Below, piece after piece: positions 5,914 through 9,192 of a DNA stretch of 9,192 nt; the stretch's first letter is position 1, and each line of letters opens with the position of its first letter. The notes under the pieces are model-generated. The model made no database searches. It worked only from the letters and a program-made list of their open reading frames with translations, and was not told the DNA's origin. The DNA comes from Pseudomonadota bacterium. Its GTDB lineage: Bacteria; Desulfobacterota; Syntrophobacteria; Syntrophobacterales; Syntrophobacteraceae. The DNA is taken from the NCBI GenBank assembly GCA_023442755.1, contig JAEZXS010000023.1:1-9192 (forward strand). Reading direction: 5' to 3'. Position numbers and translations under genes: made by a program.

Positions 5914-7332
5914 CTAAAGTAACCCGTGGGCCTTCATCTTCGTGTAGAGTGTCTTGCGGTCGATCCCGAGCGCATGGGCCGTTCGTCCACGGTGCCAGTG
6001 GTTGTGCCCAAGGCTTTCCTCTATGAGCTTTTTCTCGTAGCGCGAAACGCATTCCTGAAGCCCGATTGCGGTCATGCCGGCGCCCAATTCGTGGGGGACT
6101 TCCTCCGGTCCCCGGGAGTCAAGAAAATGCAGGCGTTTTACGGCGAGGTAGCGCAGCAGGATGTTTTTCAATTCGCGAACATTGCCCGGATACTCGTAGC
6201 GATAGAGCGCCTCGAGCACCTTGCCGGGGAGCACGGGAGGATTTTCGCTGCCGGTAAGGCGCCGCAGGAAATGGTCGATGAGCAGGGGAATGTCCTCGCG
6301 GCGCTGCCTCAAGGGCGGCATTTCGATTGGTACTATATCTATCCGGAAGAAGAAGTCTTCGCGCATTCTGCCGGTCTTGACCATATCGCGAAGATTGCGG
6401 TTGGTGGCTGCAATGAGTCGGAAATTCGACTTTACGGCCTTGCTGCTGCCCAGCGGAGAATAACTGCCTCCCTCTATCGCCCGGAGGAGCTTTACCTGCA
6501 TGTCGAGGCTCAATTCGCCGACCTCGTCCAAAAAGAGGGTCCCCTCGTCAGCCCTGTCCAGGATTCCGGGGCTGTCTGTCGTGGCGCCAGTAAACGCGCC
6601 TTTTTTGTGGCCGAAAAACTCGCTTTCGAGAAGATGTTCAGGTATGGCGCCGCAGTTGACGGGAACGAAATCGCGGTTGCGTCGTCGGCTGAGATCGTGG
6701 ATTGCACGTGCCACCAGTTCCTTTCCCGTTCCCGATTCACCGTAGATAATGACGCTCGTTTCGCTGTCGGTTGCCTGCAGGATGCTCTCGTAGACTTCCT
6801 GCATCGCCGAGCTTTTCCCGATGATGTTGCCGAACCGGTAGCGGTCTTTGAAAAGAGTACGGAGGCGGATGTTTTCCTTGGTAAGATGCTCCGAGCGTTC
6901 CTCGACCTGCTGCTTCCAGCGTCTTGCTTCCGTCACGTCCTCGATGAAACCGTCCAGATGCGTAATGTCGCCATTGCTGTCGCGAATTGCCCTAATACTG
7001 AGCGAACAGGTGATGGAGGTGCCGTCCTTCCGGCAGAGTTCGGCCTCGAACCGGGATATCCCTTCCCGCGCCTCGAGCGCTGCAAGGATTTGGGCCCTTC
7101 GGTCCGGACTGTTATAGAACTGGTGTTCGATGTCCGCTATCGAGTCGATCAGGTCTTCAGGGGAGTCGTAGCCCAGGATGGCCGCAAAAGCAGGGTTAAC
7201 GATCAAAAAACGTCCCTCGAGGGTGGACTGGAAAATTCCCATCGTCGAGTTGTCGAAAATGCTCTGGAACTTATCGGCACGCTCCCGAAGTTGATCGAGT
7301 GAACCGTCGCAATTGCGCCTTCGCTGTCCCAT
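5914..7332 (-). CDS. PAS-domain sigma-54-dependent transcriptional activator (Fis-type)
   Basis: A 472-residue bacterial enhancer-binding protein that uses ATP hydrolysis to open promoters held by RNA polymerase-RpoN. Domain order: PAS sensor (about 21-136, with IVNPAFAAILGY and GFIEDVTE), a coiled linker (137-165), AAA+ domain (about 170-400) and a C-terminal Fis-type helix-turn-helix (about 425-472, ending GRTAHALGIDRKTLYTKMKA). The ATPase motifs are intact: Walker A GESGTGKE (198-205), sigma-54 contact loop GAFTGA (245-250), Walker B GTLFLDE (264-270) and the FFFR arginine-finger region (327-330). There is no receiver domain, so control is probably by a ligand or cofactor on PAS rather than phosphorylation. 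ATG at 7332 follows a G-rich site (AGGGGG) by 7 nt. It lies upstream of the Cache gene on the same strand and divergent from the cytochrome genes; either could be its target. Confidence 0.95.
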   Translation of the reverse strand: MGQRRRNCDGSLDQLRERADKFQSIFDNSTMGIFQSTLEGRFLIVNPAFAAILGYDSPEDLIDSIADIEHQFYNSPDRRAQILAALEAREGISRFEAELCRKDGTSITCSLSIRAIRDSNGDITHLDGFIEDVTEARRWKQQVEERSEHLTKENIRLRTLFKDRYRFGNIIGKSSAMQEVYESILQATDSETSVIIYGESGTGKELVARAIHDLSRRRNRDFVPVNCGAIPEHLLESEFFGHKKGAFTGATTDSPGILDRADEGTLFLDEVGELSLDMQVKLLRAIEGGSYSPLGSSKAVKSNFRLIAATNRNLRDMVKTGRMREDFFFRIDIVPIEMPPLRQRREDIPLLIDHFLRRLTGSENPPVLPGKVLEALYRYEYPGNVRELKNILLRYLAVKRLHFLDSRGPEEVPHELGAGMTAIGLQECVSRYEKKLIEESLGHNHWHRGRTAHALGIDRKTLYTKMKAHGLL

Positions 7333-7489
7333 CCATCATCCCCCTGCGAGTAGAGCTGAAATGTACGAATAATAAACCACTTCCCTCTCCGTGGCATCTT
7401 AAAACAGCAGGGAAAACGCGGCTGAGTAGCATTAAACAAAGAATACATCGCGGATTACACGCAAGATTGCAAGCCACCACGAAATATTG

Positions 7490-7518
7490 TGGATTTTGCC
7501 AAAAGTCGCAGCTATAAT
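7490..7518 (+). promoter_or_regulatory. Probable promoter of the cytochrome operon
   Basis: A perfect TATAAT (7513-7518) lies about 100 nt upstream of the cytochrome start. The hexamer 17 nt before it, TGGATT, is a poor -35, which would fit a weak or activator-dependent promoter. Confidence 0.45.
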
Positions 7519-7578
7519 CGGCTCAGCGTTCATCTTTGAAGTTTTATCGGAAAGTCGGAACCATAGCGCTAAGCCGAT
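7517..7578 (+). repeat. Long-range inverted repeat in the cytochrome leader
   Basis: ATCGGCT (7517-7523) is matched by AGCCGAT (7572-7578), a 7-bp perfect inverted pair just after the -10 element. TATCGG (7546-7551) can alternatively pair with CCGATA (7574-7579). The two pairings are mutually exclusive, so the leader could switch structure, but arms this short may be chance. Confidence 0.3.
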
Positions 7579-7622
7579 ACGATATCCCAGGTAAGAATTA
7601 ACCCTGAAAGGAGATGCGCTTC

Positions 7623-8795
7623 ATGCACCAGGAGATCGCCCCGCACCGATGCAGGAAGCGGACGCTCGGATTCATCGCTCTGTGCTCCGCCTTATTCATG
7701 GCCATTCCCGCCCTGACTGTCATCCCTCAGTCAACATCCGATTATGTAGTGATCGGTTGGAACAACATCGGGATGCACGAATCCACCAGGGATTTTTCCG
7801 TATTCGGACTCCATCCGCCGTTCAATACGCTCAAGGCGCAGGTTGTCAAGAAAGGCATCGGCTCGGAGAATCCGATCCTTGTGACCGATGGGCTGAATCT
7901 GTCCTAGGAGATCCCGGGCAACAGTTACTCTGCCGGCAAGACGAACTTCTGGGATTATTCGGGACTGCTTTTCGGAACACAGCTCGAACCGGATGTCGGG
8001 CTCACGGGAAGAGGGCTCAGTGGTTGGTTCAGCCTCTCTCCAAAGGGCGATCATTTCATTGCCGAGGGCATTCCGGTTACTCCTTTTTCGGATTTCGATC
8101 CGGGCAACGAGGACCCGTATCAGCTTGCAACCGTTAATCTCACGGACCGGAATGGGAACATACTCGCCCAGGCACGGCCCGTCATTCCCGTTTCCAACGA
8201 GATAAATTGCACCGTGTGCCACGAGTCCGACGCTAACATCGTCATGAATCATCCGGCCGTAGACGGCTACGATCCTTCGCAGCCCATGCTTTGCGCCAAA
8301 TGCCATGCATCGGCCATCGTCGGAATCCAGGGCGATCCCCGGGCGCATTCGCTCTCCGAAGTGATTCACCGCAGGCACATCAATGCAACCAACGACTGCT
8401 ATGCCTGCCATGCGGGACCGCAGACTCTTTCCCTCCGGGGAATTATGCAGAGCAAGATGGGCCTCACCTGCCAGGACTGTCACGGCAACATGGCAAACAT
8501 CTCGGAGAGTATTGCCAGGGGGCGGCGTCCGTGGCTCGACGAACCGAAGTGCGGAACATGCCACGGTCCGATGTATGCGGAAGAACCTGGAAAACTGTAC
8601 CGCAATTCCAAGGGCCATGGAGGTCTTTATTGTTCTGCCTGCCATGGGACCGCCCACGCGATACTCCCTTCCGACGAGCCAGGAGATAATCAGCAAAACA
8701 TTTCTCTGCAGGGCTTCGAAGGAACCCTGCAGAACTGCAGCGTATGTCATGAAGAAGTGCCCAACGGGGCAGGTCCCCATGGTAAGGCGCACTGA
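7623..8795 (+). pseudogene. Exported seven-haem c-type cytochrome gene with one in-frame TAG
   Basis: The frame encodes a 390-residue periplasmic or outer-surface multihaem cytochrome but has TAG at codon 95 (7905-7907). ATG at 7623 is preferred over 7614, since AAGGAG ends at 7613. A signal peptide is clear: basic RCRKRT then LGFIALCSALFMAIPALTVI. Residues about 38-190 form a haem-free domain with NNIGMHESTRDFSVFGLHPPFNTLKAQV, NSYSAGKTNFWDYSGLLFG and VGLTGRGLSGWF, which recalls an N-terminal domain seen in Geobacter/Desulfuromonas-type cytochromes. Seven CXXCH motifs follow, at Cys196, 224, 259, 283, 310, 337 and 372. The same frame continues on both sides of the TAG without shift or other damage, and homology-like sequence spans it, so this is one gene. 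It could be a recent nonsense mutation, a read-through or recoded codon, or a sequencing error. A 73-nt gap separates it from the next cytochrome gene. Confidence 0.85.
7905..7907 (+). other. In-frame amber codon interrupting the cytochrome
   Basis: The context reads LNLS-stop-EIPGNSYSAGK. A single base change from TAT or TAC (Tyr) would restore the frame, and an aromatic residue before a xxIPGN-type turn would be natural here. Termination would leave only the signal peptide and about 60 residues with no haem site. Confidence 0.9.
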
Positions 8796-8809
8796 GCTCA
8801 GAGTTTCAG

Positions 8810-8835
8810 CCGCACAGGGTTACCGGCCGGTGCGG
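8810..8835 (+). repeat. Hairpin between the two cytochrome genes
   Basis: CCGCAC (8810-8815) pairs with GTGCGG (8830-8835), and the loop contains the palindrome ACCGGCCGGT (8822-8831), giving two alternative folds. No U-run follows and the next ribosome site is 20 nt downstream, so it more likely tunes expression within an operon than ends it. Confidence 0.35.
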
Positions 8836-8868
8836 TCATCCGCTAACCCCAAACAGGGAGGTACGTCC

Positions 8869-9192
8869 ATGCAGAATGGAACCGGTGGGGAAAGAACTGA
8901 AAGATTAAAAAGGAACAATCTGCGACTCGTGCCGATACTGTCTTCCGTTTTCGTTCTGGGTATACTGATGTACGGGATCGGGGATGATACGGCCCTCGCT
9001 TATCCCGCGAGTGTCTGCGCGCAATGCCATGGGGACGGACGGAGTGGAACTCCGCCCGCAACCCCCACGCATATTCAGATGGGACTTGTCACAGCCCCTG
9101 CCGTCCCTGCCACACCGGCTGGCACTGCGACTCCTGCGCCCGCCCCACAGCCCTCGATCGCTCCCGTTGCTCCTGCTCCAGCGCCTGCTCCA
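8869..9192 (+). CDS. Membrane-anchored c-type cytochrome, 3' end outside window
   Basis: The first 108 residues of an exported haem protein. A basic N-terminus (RTERLKRNNLR) is followed by one hydrophobic segment (LVPILSSVFVLGILMYGIG, about 20-38) that could be a signal peptide or an uncleaved anchor. Next comes one haem-binding CAQCH (Cys50, Cys53, His54) with the context HGDGRSGTPP, typical of small class I-like haem sites, then from about residue 75 an Ala/Pro/Thr-rich low-complexity stretch that reaches the window edge. ATG at 8869 has a strong AGGGAGG 7 nt upstream. It lies 73 nt after the seven-haem cytochrome gene on the same strand, so the two probably form one operon. More haem motifs or another domain may follow beyond the window. 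Confidence 0.85.
   Translation, partial: MQNGTGGERTERLKRNNLRLVPILSSVFVLGILMYGIGDDTALAYPASVCAQCHGDGRSGTPPATPTHIQMGLVTAPAVPATPAGTATPAPAPQPSIAPVAPAPAPAP
9091..9192 (+). repeat. Pro/Ala-rich tether coding sequence
   Basis: About 34 codons encode almost only Ala, Pro, Thr, Val and Gln, ending in repeated Ala-Pro pairs (APAPAPAP). Such segments are flexible or extended linkers in envelope proteins, and the repetitive GC-rich DNA is also prone to length variation. Confidence 0.8.

Larger units (their letters stand above)
7333..7622. other. Shared upstream region between the activator and cytochrome genes
   Basis: About 290 bases with no gene, relatively AT-rich for the window. Minus-strand TATTAT near 7366-7371 could be the activator's -10, with no good -35. 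Plus-strand TATAAT at 7513-7518 is the best promoter element on the cytochrome side. Confidence 0.5.

Noticed and set aside
5926..7302. A 458-codon open frame on the plus strand, opposite the sigma-54 activator gene.
   Set aside because: The minus-strand frame encodes a complete activator with all motifs. The plus-strand translation shows no recognisable domain, and long open antisense frames are common opposite GC-rich genes.
7461..7477. TGGC and TTGC on the minus strand upstream of the activator, resembling a sigma-54 promoter.
   Set aside because: The GG and GC are 11 nt apart instead of 10, a spacing that RpoN promoters do not normally tolerate.
8706..8732. A perfect 8-bp inverted repeat (CTGCAGGG / CCCTGCAG).
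   Set aside because: It lies inside the cytochrome coding frame and encodes ordinary residues before the last haem motif; no regulatory role is suggested.
7731..8792. A 353-codon open frame on the minus strand, opposite the interrupted cytochrome.
   Set aside because: Although it lacks the stop seen on the plus strand, it shows no family features, whereas the plus frame has a signal peptide and seven CXXCH motifs.

Overview
The window looks like chromosome from an anaerobic, respiratory or syntrophic deltaproteobacterium (Desulfobacterota, for example a Syntrophobacter- or Geobacter-like lineage). This is inferred from gene content only: an E. coli-type complex I with fused NuoB-NuoC-NuoD, a short CstA transporter, a PAS/sigma-54 activator and periplasmic multihaem c-type cytochromes. 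Composition is moderately GC-rich, and no rRNA, tRNA, insertion sequence, phage gene or CRISPR array was seen.

Layout. (1) Positions 1-2310, minus strand: nuoA followed by a NuoBCD fusion that runs off the left edge. The fusion starts at a TTG codon inside the end of nuoA. (2) 2629-3009, plus strand: a small orphan hypothetical gene, convergent with cstA across a strong 18-bp-arm hairpin (3047-3093) that can act as a terminator for both. (3) 3113-7332, minus strand: cstA, a small standalone Cache-domain protein with no export signal, and a PAS/AAA+/Fis sigma-54 activator. These are three separately spaced genes. A well-matched -24/-12 promoter (5728-5742) precedes the Cache gene, with a palindrome about 80 bp upstream of it that could be the activator's binding site. 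(4) 7623-9192, plus strand, divergent from the activator: a seven-haem exported cytochrome gene interrupted by one in-frame TAG at codon 95, then the start of a second membrane-anchored c-type cytochrome whose single haem motif is followed by a Pro/Ala-rich tether.

How it may work together (inference). Complex I links NADH or other donors to quinone. CstA-family proteins import pyruvate or peptides under carbon limitation. The activator and the Cache protein look like a local small-molecule sensing and sigma-54 control unit next to cstA. The two cytochrome genes look like an extracytoplasmic electron-transfer operon that shares its upstream region with the activator. The points most worth checking are the in-frame TAG in an otherwise intact haem-protein gene and the Cache/sigma-54/CstA module.
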